A stretch of 7,613 nt of DNA from JAYRSJ01 sp041920215. Lineage in GTDB: Bacteria; Pseudomonadota; Gammaproteobacteria; Burkholderiales; Burkholderiaceae_C. The stretch spans positions 1-7,613 of the forward strand of contig JAYRSJ010000048.1 of the NCBI GenBank assembly GCA_041920215.1, given 5' to 3'. Below, in pieces: positions 1 to 5,785 of this stretch (position 1 is its first letter; each line of letters opens with the position of its first letter). The notes beneath the pieces were generated by a model. It searched no databases, was not told where the DNA came from, and saw nothing but the letters and a program-made list of their open reading frames with translations. Position numbers and translations under genes: made by a program.

Positions 1-33
1 GGCCAGATCGAGGCCGATCGTCGTAATCTCCAT
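1..33 (-). CDS. IS110-family transposase, N-terminal fragment (runs off window)
   Basis: Read on the minus strand from an ATG at 33-31, the frame gives MEITTIGLDLA and is still open at base 1. This is the characteristic start of IS110/IS1111 transposases. The Asp in GLDLA is the first acidic residue of their RuvC-like DEDD catalytic domain. A good Shine-Dalgarno sequence (AAGGAG, complement of 42-47) lies 8 bases before the ATG, so the start codon is well supported. These enzymes move the element by site-specific recombination guided by an element-encoded RNA. Only 11 codons are visible, so whether the gene is intact, and its subgroup, cannot be read here. The family call rests on a short but distinctive motif plus the ribosome site. 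Confidence 0.75.
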   Translation of the reverse strand, partial: MEITTIGLDLA

Positions 34-127
34 GGCGGACGCTCCTTCCGATCGAGTGGTTGCTGACACATCCACTGTGGCACTTCGATGCCGTCTACGG
101 GTGGGGGCGTCCATCCCATTGCTTACG
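1..127 (-). mobile_element. Left end of an IS110-family (probably IS1111-group) insertion sequence
   Basis: The transposase start at 33 is preceded on the minus strand by about 90 bases of non-coding DNA. This includes GGGATGGACGCCCC (complement of 104-117), which looks like the subterminal inverted repeat of IS1111-group elements. A short upstream region fits that group, whose guide (seeker/bridge) RNA lies downstream of the transposase. The IS110 group proper has a longer upstream region that carries the guide RNA. The outer boundary near 127 is an estimate, because the other end is outside the window and these elements leave no clear target duplication. The element lies about 70 bases beyond the tmRNA terminator, in the same orientation as ssrA. 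Confidence 0.55.
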
Positions 128-134
128 TTACTGT

Positions 135-180
135 GGAAGTTACTGCAAGCCAGGGCCGGTCAGCCCCGGAAGTTACTGCA
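135..180. repeat. Two direct copies of GGAAGTTACTGCA beside the IS end
   Basis: GGAAGTTACTGCA occurs exactly at 135-147 and 168-180, 33 bases apart start to start. A third partial copy of the core, GTTACTG, is at 127-133. Between the two full copies, GGGC (153-156) and GCCC (163-166) could form a small hairpin. The patch lies between the inferred IS end and the ssrA terminator. It could be the IS target region, an older duplication, or part of the IS end itself. No function can be assigned from sequence. Confidence 0.6.
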
Positions 181-191
181 CTGTAGCGGAC

Positions 192-230
192 AAAGAAAAA
201 GGCCCAAGTCGTTGATTTACTTGGGCCTTT
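192..230 (-). terminator. Intrinsic terminator of ssrA
   Basis: AAAGGCCCAAGT (198-209) and ACTTGGGCCTTT (219-230) form a perfect 12-bp stem around a 9-base loop. On the minus strand the stem is followed at once by TTTTTCTTT, a classic rho-independent terminator. It lies about 32 bases beyond the tmRNA CCA end and separates ssrA transcription from the IS transposase further along the same strand. On the plus strand the stem is followed by CGGGTG, so it works only in the minus direction. Confidence 0.9.
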
Positions 231-236
231 CGGGTG

Positions 237-253
237 TCGGCGAACCTCGCCGA
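237..253 (-). other. Hairpin in the tmRNA 3' trailer
   Basis: TCGGCGA (237-243) and TCGCCGA (247-253) make a perfect 7-bp stem with a 3-base loop. It starts 9 bases past the mature CCA end of tmRNA and lies before the terminator hairpin. No U-tract follows it on the minus strand, so it is unlikely to terminate transcription. A role in 3' processing of the precursor is an inference. Confidence 0.5.
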
Positions 254-262
254 ACGCTTAGA

Positions 263-622
263 TGGTGGAGCCGGCGGGAATTGAACCCGCGTCCGCAAGC
301 CATCACCGGGCAGTTCTACATGCTTAGTCCTCTGATTTGATTCTCACGATGTGACCGCGCAGGAACACGCTGTCAACATCGCCAGCCGCTAAATCTCGTT
401 TCGTGCTGTGCGGCCCAACCCGAAACCAGCCTATGTGAATGACTCCGCAGGTGTTGCCACCCCAGCCCATAGGCCGACTGTTGCGGAGCCTCGTGCTAAT
501 TAAGCAGCGAGGGCAAACTTTTCGTCGTTTGCAGTTACTTGTTTCCAGTGGTTTTACGAGCGAACTGGTGCTCGGCATGCCCTACTCCGGATCCGCACCC
601 ACGTCGAAACCAAGTCGGCCCC
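263..622 (-). ncRNA. ssrA: Transfer-messenger RNA (tmRNA)
   Basis: This 360-nt RNA rescues ribosomes stalled on mRNAs lacking a stop codon. With SmpB it enters the A site charged with alanine, and its internal frame adds a degradation tag. The 5' end GGGGCCGACTTGGTTTCGACGTGG carries the conserved D-loop-like segment. The 3' end carries the T arm (GTTCAATTC) and a templated CCA at 265-263. The ends pair as a 7-bp acceptor stem, GGGGCCG with CGGCTCC, containing the G3-U70 wobble that alanyl-tRNA synthetase recognises. The tag frame encodes ANDEKFALAA. It is a single-piece, unpermuted tmRNA. It lies 65 bases downstream of the phosphatase gene on the same strand, with its own candidate promoter and a strong terminator. 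The ends were set from the acceptor stem, and the 5' leader would be removed by RNase P. Confidence 0.97.
500..532 (-). other. tmRNA tag-peptide reading frame (ANDEKFALAA)
   Basis: Reading down from 532, the codons GCA AAC GAC GAA AAG TTT and then GCC CTC GCT GCT TAA give A-N-D-E-K-F-A-L-A-A and a stop. GCA is the resume codon. The terminal ALAA is the signal recognised by ClpXP and related proteases. The ANDExFALAA form is typical of betaproteobacteria. Confidence 0.95.
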
Positions 623-635
623 AGAGAAGTCCTAC

Positions 636-660
636 ATTATGCCAGCGAAGCGCTTTTCAA
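636..660 (-). promoter_or_regulatory. Candidate ssrA promoter
   Basis: On the minus strand CATAAT (641-636) matches the -10 consensus at 5 of 6 positions and is preceded by TGG, giving an extended -10 (TGn) arrangement. A TTGAAA (660-655) lies only 13 bases upstream, too close for an ordinary -35. The extended -10 may therefore do most of the work. Transcription would start near 629, leaving a leader of about 7 bases before the mature tmRNA end at 622. Confidence 0.4.
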
Positions 661-668
661 GAGGCCCC

Positions 669-686
669 GCGAAAGAAGTCTTTCGC
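669..686 (-). other. Hairpin between the phosphatase gene and ssrA
   Basis: GCGAAAGA (669-676) and TCTTTCGC (679-686) are perfect complements. In practice they give a 7-bp stem with a 4-base loop, 2 bases past the phosphatase stop codon. On the minus strand the next bases are GGGGCC, with no U-tract, so it is a weak terminator candidate at best. It may instead protect the 3' end of the ubiG operon mRNA. Confidence 0.4.
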
Positions 687-687
687 C

Positions 688-1428
688 CTAGCCCCCGTTT
701 GCGCCGGCAAGCAGCACATCCAGCAGCCGCACCGGGCTATCAACGATTAGGTCCGCACCCCAGGCTTCAATGGGCGCACCCGATCCGAGATAGCCCCAGC
801 TGACCGCTATCGTCGCCATGCCCGCGGCGCGCCCTGCCAAGATATCGCGCTCATCATCGCCGATGTAAACGCATTGCCGAGGTGGAACATTGATGCGCCG
901 CGCCGCCTCGAGCAGCGGCCCCGGGTGCGGTTTCGCATGGGGCGTCGTGTCGCCACCGATGATCGCCGCGGCCGCAGCATTCAAGCCCAGTGCCCTGGAC
1001 ATCGGCAGGGCGAACCTTTCAGCCTTGTTGGTCACAACTCCCCAGGGCAGCCCTGCCGATCTCAACCCTTCCAGCAGAATCGGAATGTCCGGAAACAGCC
1101 CCGACTCAGCCAGCATGCGATGCTCATAACAGTTCAGGAAGTCTGTCTTGCGCGCTTCGAACTCAGCATGGTCTGGCATCAAGTCCAACGCCGCCCTGAG
1201 CATGCCGCGAGCACCTGAACCTACCAAAGGTCTCAGCGCCTCCAGGGGCAGTGGCTCAAGCCCCCGCCCGCACCGCAGCTCATTCGCCGCCCCCGCCAGA
1301 TCTGGCGCACTGTCCACGAGCGTGCCATCAAGGTCGAAGAGAACCGCTCGGATGCAGAAGTCGACATGGCAGCCGAGCTGTCCAACCCGATCAGGCAAGA
1401 CGCCCGGCTCACGCAGAGACGCCGTCAT
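688..1428 (-). CDS. gph: HAD-superfamily phosphatase, phosphoglycolate phosphatase / MupP-like
   Basis: This 246-residue soluble HAD subfamily IA hydrolase has all four catalytic motifs. Motif I is DLDGT, with nucleophile Asp32 and Asp34. Motif II is Thr133 in VVTNK, motif III is Lys166 in AKPHP, and motif IV is GDDERD (Asp191, Asp192). A helical cap lies roughly at 45-115. Gph removes 2-phosphoglycolate. The pseudomonad homologue next to ubiG is MupP, which dephosphorylates MurNAc-6-phosphate in peptidoglycan recycling. Two features favour a MupP-like role: adjacency to ubiG, and the C-terminal pattern SWGYLGSG-x4-WGAD. The start ATG overlaps the ubiG stop as ATGA, implying translational coupling, and no Shine-Dalgarno is visible. 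The coupling supports this start, although it leaves about 20 residues before the first strand, longer than in many relatives. The phosphatase family is certain and the substrate is not. Confidence 0.9.
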   Translation of the reverse strand: MTASLREPGVLPDRVGQLGCHVDFCIRAVLFDLDGTLVDSAPDLAGAANELRCGRGLEPLPLEALRPLVGSGARGMLRAALDLMPDHAEFEARKTDFLNCYEHRMLAESGLFPDIPILLEGLRSAGLPWGVVTNKAERFALPMSRALGLNAAAAAIIGGDTTPHAKPHPGPLLEAARRINVPPRQCVYIGDDERDILAGRAAGMATIAVSWGYLGSGAPIEAWGADLIVDSPVRLLDVLLAGANGG

Positions 1429-2129
1429 GCCGGACGTCGCAGAGCAAAGAGATAGTTCACGCCAGTGTCCTCACCGAGGCTGTAGCGCTGGGTCAGTGGG
1501 TTGTACTGAAGTCCGCAACTGGCCTGCAGCTCCAAACCGGCGTCACGAGCCATCTGCGCCAACTCCGCCGGCCTGATGAAGCGGGCGTACTCATGTGTGC
1601 CGGCAGGCAGCATCTTCAGCAGGTACTCGGCTCCCACAATCGCGAGAAAAAAGGCCTTCAGATTGCGATTGAGCGTGGACATGAAGACCCACCCACCCGG
1701 GGCGACCAACTGCGCACAAGCACACACCACCGATGCCGGGTCAGGCACATGCTCAAGCATCTCCATGCAGGTCACGACGTCATAGCCGGCCGGGCGCTCT
1801 GCCGCCAAGGCCTCAACCGCGACCTCGCGATAGTCGATATTCTCTGTACCCGCCTCCAGCGCGTGCAATTGCGCCACTCGCAGCGCCTTGCTTGCCAGAT
1901 CAATGCCCAGCACCTGCGCCCCCTTGCGCGCCATGGAGTCAGCAAGAATGCCGCCACCGCAGCCCACATCGAGCACCCGGCGGCCGGCAAGCGCGCAAAA
2001 CCCCTCCAGCCAAGCAAGCCGCAGGGGATTGATCTGATGAAGCGGCTTGAACTCGCTTTCCGGGTCCCACCAGCGATGAGCGAGATCGCCAAACTTTGCG
2101 AGTTCCTGTGGATCAGCGTTGATAGTCAT
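1425..2129 (-). CDS. ubiG: Ubiquinone biosynthesis O-methyltransferase UbiG
   Basis: This 234-residue SAM-dependent class I methyltransferase performs both O-methylations in ubiquinone synthesis: 3-demethylubiquinol to ubiquinol, and the earlier polyprenyl-catechol step. The SAM-binding glycine motif VLDVGCGGG is at 52-60, the acidic ribose-binding residue is Asp77 in GIDLA, and the post-motifs are DVVTCMEMLEHV (117-128) and STLNRN (151-156). The length is close to the E. coli protein (240). The frame is open upstream to 2186, but MTINADPQELAKFGDLAHRW is the conserved family start. The upstream 19 codons, rich in Cys and Phe, run into a terminator hairpin, so the start at 2129 is chosen. No clear Shine-Dalgarno is seen. 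It is followed by the phosphatase with an ATGA overlap. In E. coli too, ubiG lies beside gyrA in divergent orientation. Confidence 0.96.
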   Translation of the reverse strand: MTINADPQELAKFGDLAHRWWDPESEFKPLHQINPLRLAWLEGFCALAGRRVLDVGCGGGILADSMARKGAQVLGIDLASKALRVAQLHALEAGTENIDYREVAVEALAAERPAGYDVVTCMEMLEHVPDPASVVCACAQLVAPGGWVFMSTLNRNLKAFFLAIVGAEYLLKMLPAGTHEYARFIRPAELAQMARDAGLELQASCGLQYNPLTQRYSLGEDTGVNYLFALRRPA

Positions 2130-2173
2130 TGATGAGAAAGAGCACCAGCAGAAACACCTTCTGCAAATGAATA

Positions 2174-2205
2174 AAGCCCTGCACAAGCATAGCTTGGCAG
2201 GGCTT
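2174..2205 (-). terminator. Terminator or attenuating hairpin between ompA and ubiG
   Basis: AAGCCCTGC (2174-2182) pairs with GCAGGGCTT (2197-2205). Inside it, CAAGC (2184-2188) pairs with GCTTG (2192-2196), leaving a single bulged A and a 3-base loop. On the minus strand the stem is followed by TATTCATTTG, a broken U-rich tail. This fits a terminator for ompA that allows some readthrough into ubiG, which starts 45 bases further on. It also leaves little room for a separate ubiG promoter. Confidence 0.7.
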
Positions 2206-2240
2206 GTAGCTTGCGAAGCCGGGGCTAGCCCGACCAGGCT

Positions 2241-2891
2241 TTACTTCACTGCGCGAGTACCGACGACTTCGATCTCAACGCGGCGGTTCTTGGAACGGCC
2301 TTCCGAGGTCTTGTTGTCAGCCACGGGCTGCTTCTCGCCCTTGCCTTCGGTGTAGACGCGGTTCTTCTCGACGCCCTTGGTCACCAAATAGGCCTTGACG
2401 GCTTCCGAACGACGCACCGACAGCTTCTGGTTGTATTCGTCCGAGCCCACGCTGTCGGTATGACCGACGGCAATGATGACTTCCAGATTGATGCCACCCG
2501 TCTTGCTGACCAGATCGTCCAGCTTTGCTTTGGCTTCGTTCTTCAGCACGGCCTTGTCGAAGTCGAAGAAGGCATCAGCAGCGAAGGTAACCTTCTCACT
2601 GACAGGCTTCGGCGGAGCGACGGGTGCCGGAGGAGCAGGCGGAGCCACAGGAGCAGGCGGGGCAACAGGCTTGGGCGGCTCGACCTTGGGAGCCGGCTTC
2701 AGCGCGCCATCGCAATCCTTGGCAGCCGTTGCCGGCGTCCAGAAAGCATCGCGCCAGCAATATTCGTTGGTGCCGTTCTTCCAGACGGTGCCATCGGTTG
2801 CACGCCAGTTGTCGACGGACTGAGCAAAGGCGCCCGACGAGACGACGGCGGCGACAGCGAAGAGCGACGCCACACGGTTCAGTTTCTTCAT
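2241..2891 (-). CDS. ompA: OmpA-family peptidoglycan-binding outer-membrane protein (short, no beta-barrel)
   Basis: This 216-residue exported protein has a signal peptide at 1-23 (MKKLN start, hydrophobic core, cleavage after AFA). A short N-terminal module carries two cysteines, Cys45 and Cys60, in CWRDAFWTPATAAKDC, possibly a disulfide. A Pro/Ala-rich linker spans about 66-98, and an OmpA C-terminal domain about 100-210. That domain holds FFDFDKAVLK and GHTDSVGSDEYN, with Asp146 and Arg161 at the positions that bind diaminopimelate in other OmpA domains, and ends in NRRVEIEV. The eight-stranded barrel of enterobacterial OmpA is missing, as is usual for this betaproteobacterial class. It probably tethers the envelope to peptidoglycan. 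A strong Shine-Dalgarno (AGGAG, complement of 2896-2900) fixes the start. The gene is divergent from gyrA and is the first gene ahead of ubiG. Confidence 0.92.
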   Translation of the reverse strand: MKKLNRVASLFAVAAVVSSGAFAQSVDNWRATDGTVWKNGTNEYCWRDAFWTPATAAKDCDGALKPAPKVEPPKPVAPPAPVAPPAPPAPVAPPKPVSEKVTFAADAFFDFDKAVLKNEAKAKLDDLVSKTGGINLEVIIAVGHTDSVGSDEYNQKLSVRRSEAVKAYLVTKGVEKNRVYTEGKGEKQPVADNKTSEGRSKNRRVEIEVVGTRAVK

Positions 2892-3151
2892 GATTCTCCT
2901 CTCAAGGAAGGTCGCAGTTGCCCTGCGAAGTCCAAAGCTGGAACAAAACCACAGGGAGCTCCCGATGCTCGGGTTTCTCCTAGGGACTTAACGATTGTGC
3001 CATAGGGCACCCAGCCAGCCGCATTGTCGCGGCGCTGTTCGCGCGCCGAATGGCCAATGTTGCGAAGCCACGACAACGCGTCGCAATTAGAATCACCGCT
3101 TCCGACTCTAACGATGTGATGGCAGGCCGTGGGGCCAATCACAAGCAGCGC
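2892..3151. promoter_or_regulatory. Divergent ompA/gyrA regulatory region with structured ompA leader
   Basis: These 260 bases separate two outward-facing genes and must contain both promoters. No hexamer pair with standard spacing is convincing for ompA. Several dyads lie on the ompA side. TCGCAG/CTGCGA (2912-2917 with 2923-2928) forms a 6-bp stem just before the Shine-Dalgarno. CCCGA/TCGGG (2961-2973) overlaps the palindrome GGGAGCTCCC (2954-2963), so those two structures exclude each other. GTGCC/GGCAC (2997-3010) is a compact inverted repeat. On the gyrA side, TTGCGA (3060-3065) is mirrored by TCGCAA (3081-3086). The dyads are visible; any regulatory role is inferred. Confidence 0.5.
3088..3093 (+). 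promoter_or_regulatory. Candidate gyrA -10 element
   Basis: TAGAAT matches the -10 consensus at 5 of 6 positions and would start transcription near 3100, about 50 bases before the chosen gyrA ATG. The only -35-like hexamer, TTGCGA at 3060, is 22 bases away, which is too far. The call is therefore tentative. If it is right, the in-frame ATG at 3050 lies upstream of the transcript and cannot be the start. Confidence 0.3.
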
Positions 3152-5785
3152 ATGACCCAGTTCGCAAAAGAAACCTTGCCGATCAGCCTTGAGGAGGAGA
3201 TGCGGCGCTCGTACCTTGACTACGCAATGAGCGTGATCGTCGGTCGGGCCCTGCCAGACGCGCGGGACGGATTGAAGCCGGTGCACCGGCGCGTGCTGTT
3301 TGCGATGCACGAGCTGAACAACGACTGGAATCGGCCCTACAAGAAATCGGCCCGTATCGTCGGTGATGTCATAGGTAAATACCACCCGCACGGCGATACC
3401 GCCGTGTATGACACCATTGTCCGCATGGCCCAGGATTTTTCGCTGCGCCATATGCTTGTCGATGGGCAAGGCAATTTCGGTTCGGTCGATGGCGATAACG
3501 CCGCGGCCATGCGCTACACCGAAATCCGGCTCGACAAGATCGCACACGAGATGCTGGCCGATATCGACAAGGAAACCGTCGATTTTGGTCCCAACTACGA
3601 TGGCAGCGAGAAAGAGCCGCTGGTGCTGCCAACCCGGCTCCCCAACCTGCTGGTCAATGGCTCGGCCGGCATTGCGGTGGGCATGGCGACCAACATCCCG
3701 CCCCACAATCTGAATGAAGTGGTTGACGCCTGCCTGCATGCGCTGAAGAACCCTCAGGCCTCGGTGGATGAGCTAATGGAGATCATCCCGGCGCCCGACT
3801 TCCCTACCGCGGGCATCATCTACGGCATCAACGGCGTGCGCGACGGCTACCGTACCGGCCGTGGCAAGGTGGTGATGCGCGCCAAGGTCCATTTCGAGGA
3901 CATAGACCGCGGCAACCGCCAAGCCATCATCGTTGATGAGATCCCCTATCAGGTCAACAAGAAGACCCTGCTTGAGCGCATTGCCGAACTTGTGCACGAA
4001 AAGAAGATCGAGGGCATCAGCCACATCCAGGACGAGAGCGACAAGTCCGGCATGCGCGTGGTGATAGAGCTCAAGCGCGGCGAGGTGCCCGAGGTCGTGC
4101 TCAACAACCTCTACAAGCAGACCCAGCTGCAAGACACCTTTGGCATGAATATGGTGGCGCTGATCGACGGTCAGCCCAAGCTCTGCAATCTGAAGGACCT
4201 GATCACGGTCTTCCTGGAGCACCGCCGCGAGGTTGTCACCCGCCGCACGATCTTCGAGCTGCGCAAGGCGCGTGAGCGCGGCCATGTGCTGGAAGGCTTG
4301 GCGGTGGCGCTGGCCAACATCGACGAGTTCATCGAGACGATCAAGACCTCGCCGACCCCGCCGGTGGCCAAGGCCGCGCTGATGGCCAAGAGCTGGGACA
4401 GCTCGCTAGTGCGCGAGATGCTCAGCCGTGCCGAGGGTGGCAGCGAAGCCTACCGCCCCGAGGGCCTGCCCGCGCACTACGGCATGCAGGCCGACGGCCT
4501 GTACCGCCTGTCCGAGGATCAGGCCGGCGAAATCCTGCAGATGCGCCTGCAGCGCCTGACCGGCCTGGAGCAGGACAAGATCGTCGGCGAGTACAAAGAG
4601 GTGATGGCCGTCATCGCCGACCTGCTCGACATCCTGGCCAAGCCCGAGCGCGTTACCGTCATCATCGGCGAAGAACTGCTGCAAGTGCGCCAGGAGTTCG
4701 GCCAGACCAAGCTGGGCGCGCGCCGCAGCGTGATCGAGCACAACGCCCAGGAGCTGGGCACCGAGGACTTGATCACGCCGACCGATATGGTCGTGACGCT
4801 CTCTCACACCGGCTACATCAAGAGCCAGGCGCTCAGCGAGTACCGCGCCCAGAAGCGTGGTGGCCGCGGCAAGCAGGCGACGCAGACCAAGGAAGACGAT
4901 TGGGTCGACCAGCTCTTTATCGCCAACACGCACGACTGGATCCTGTGCTTCTCCAACCGCGGTCGCGTCTACTGGCTCAAGGTCTGGGAAGTGCCGCAGG
5001 GCTCGCGCAACTCGCGCGGCAAACCCATCGTCAATATGTTCCCGCTGCAGCAGGACGAGAAGATCACCGTCGTGCTGCCACTGACCGGTGAGTTCCGCGT
5101 CTTCCCGGAAGATCACTTCATCTTCATGGCCACCGCCCTGGGCACCGTCAAGAAGACCTCGCTGAAGGATTTCAGCAATCCGCGCAAGGCCGGCATCATC
5201 GCGGTCGATCTCGACGAAGGCGATTTCCTGATCGGCGCTGCGCTCACCGACGGCAAGCACGATGTGATGCTGTTCAGCGATGGCGGCAAGGCGGTGCGCT
5301 TCGACGAGGATGATGTGCGGCCGATGGGCCGCACCGCCCGCGGTGTGCGCGGCATGATGCTGGAACCGGATCAGCGCCTGATCGCGATGCTGGTGGCCGA
5401 GGACGAGAACCAGAGTGTGCTGACCGCCACCGAGAACGGCTATGGCAAGCGCACCGCGATCACCGAGTACACCCGTCACGGCCGAGGCACCAAGGGCATG
5501 ATCGCGATCCAGCAGAGCGAGCGCAACGGCCGCGTCGTCGCCGCCACGCTGGTGCATGCCGACGACGAAATCATGCTGATTACCGACAAGGGCGTGCTGG
5601 TTCGCACCCGTGTCTCGGAGATACGCGAGCTGGGGCGTGCCACGCAAGGCGTAACCCTGATCGCGCTGGACGACGGCGCCAAGCTGTCGGGCCTGCAACG
5701 CATCGTCGAGAACGATGCCAATGACAGCAGCGATGCTGAAACCCCAGCCGCCGGCAGCGCCGACGATGACACTCTGAAGGAATGA
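3152..5785 (+). CDS. gyrA: DNA gyrase subunit A
   Basis: This 877-residue protein (E. coli GyrA has 875) is the DNA-breaking and rejoining subunit of the A2B2 gyrase that introduces negative supercoils. The start MTQFAKETLP aligns residue for residue with E. coli numbering: catalytic Tyr122 in RYTEIR, and quinolone-determining positions Thr83 and Asp87 in HPHGDTAVYD. Domains in order are the winged-helix and tower breakage-reunion core (about 1-520), then a C-terminal beta-pinwheel that wraps DNA. The GyrA box is QKRGGRG at 567-573, which marks gyrase rather than topoisomerase IV. An acidic tail (NDANDSSDAE to the end) follows. The frame is open back to 3050, with alternative ATGs at 3050 and 3119, but those 34 codons have no family counterpart. 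No strong Shine-Dalgarno is seen before 3152. The stop overlaps the next gene's ATG. Confidence 0.98.
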   Translation: MTQFAKETLPISLEEEMRRSYLDYAMSVIVGRALPDARDGLKPVHRRVLFAMHELNNDWNRPYKKSARIVGDVIGKYHPHGDTAVYDTIVRMAQDFSLRHMLVDGQGNFGSVDGDNAAAMRYTEIRLDKIAHEMLADIDKETVDFGPNYDGSEKEPLVLPTRLPNLLVNGSAGIAVGMATNIPPHNLNEVVDACLHALKNPQASVDELMEIIPAPDFPTAGIIYGINGVRDGYRTGRGKVVMRAKVHFEDIDRGNRQAIIVDEIPYQVNKKTLLERIAELVHEKKIEGISHIQDESDKSGMRVVIELKRGEVPEVVLNNLYKQTQLQDTFGMNMVALIDGQPKLCNLKDLITVFLEHRREVVTRRTIFELRKARERGHVLEGLAVALANIDEFIETIKTSPTPPVAKAALMAKSWDSSLVREMLSRAEGGSEAYRPEGLPAHYGMQADGLYRLSEDQAGEILQMRLQRLTGLEQDKIVGEYKEVMAVIADLLDILAKPERVTVIIGEELLQVRQEFGQTKLGARRSVIEHNAQELGTEDLITPTDMVVTLSHTGYIKSQALSEYRAQKRGGRGKQATQTKEDDWVDQLFIANTHDWILCFSNRGRVYWLKVWEVPQGSRNSRGKPIVNMFPLQQDEKITVVLPLTGEFRVFPEDHFIFMATALGTVKKTSLKDFSNPRKAGIIAVDLDEGDFLIGAALTDGKHDVMLFSDGGKAVRFDEDDVRPMGRTARGVRGMMLEPDQRLIAMLVAEDENQSVLTATENGYGKRTAITEYTRHGRGTKGMIAIQQSERNGRVVAATLVHADDEIMLITDKGVLVRTRVSEIRELGRATQGVTLIALDDGAKLSGLQRIVENDANDSSDAETPAAGSADDDTLKE

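Noticed and set aside
263..300. Genomic-island attachment site at the 3' end of ssrA
   Set aside because: ssrA is a common integration target, but there is no integrase gene and no second copy of the ssrA 3' end in the window. The IS lies beyond the terminator and leaves ssrA intact.
32..340. 102-codon plus-strand open frame at the left end
   Set aside because: It crosses the IS end, the ssrA terminator and the tmRNA 3' end, and its translation has no family resemblance.
530..540. Similarity of AAGTAACTGCA inside ssrA to the AAGTTACTGCA repeats beside the IS
   Set aside because: There is a one-base difference over 11 bases, and the ssrA copy is part of the conserved region before the resume codon. 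It is too short to claim a shared origin or an integration site.
1251..2132. Long plus-strand open frame (293 codons) opposite ubiG and the phosphatase gene
   Set aside because: It is the antisense shadow of two well-recognised genes in GC-rich DNA. Its translation resembles no known protein and it has no ribosome site.
2987..3002. Possible sigma-54 promoter for ompA (TGGCAC on the minus strand, complement of 2997-3002)
   Set aside because: The -24 TGGCAC and a TT at the right distance are present, but the nearly invariant GC of the -12 element is AA, so it is probably chance.
4406..5698. 430-codon minus-strand open frame inside gyrA
   Set aside because: It is fully contained in gyrA and explained by strong third-position GC bias. 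The translation shows no recognisable domain.
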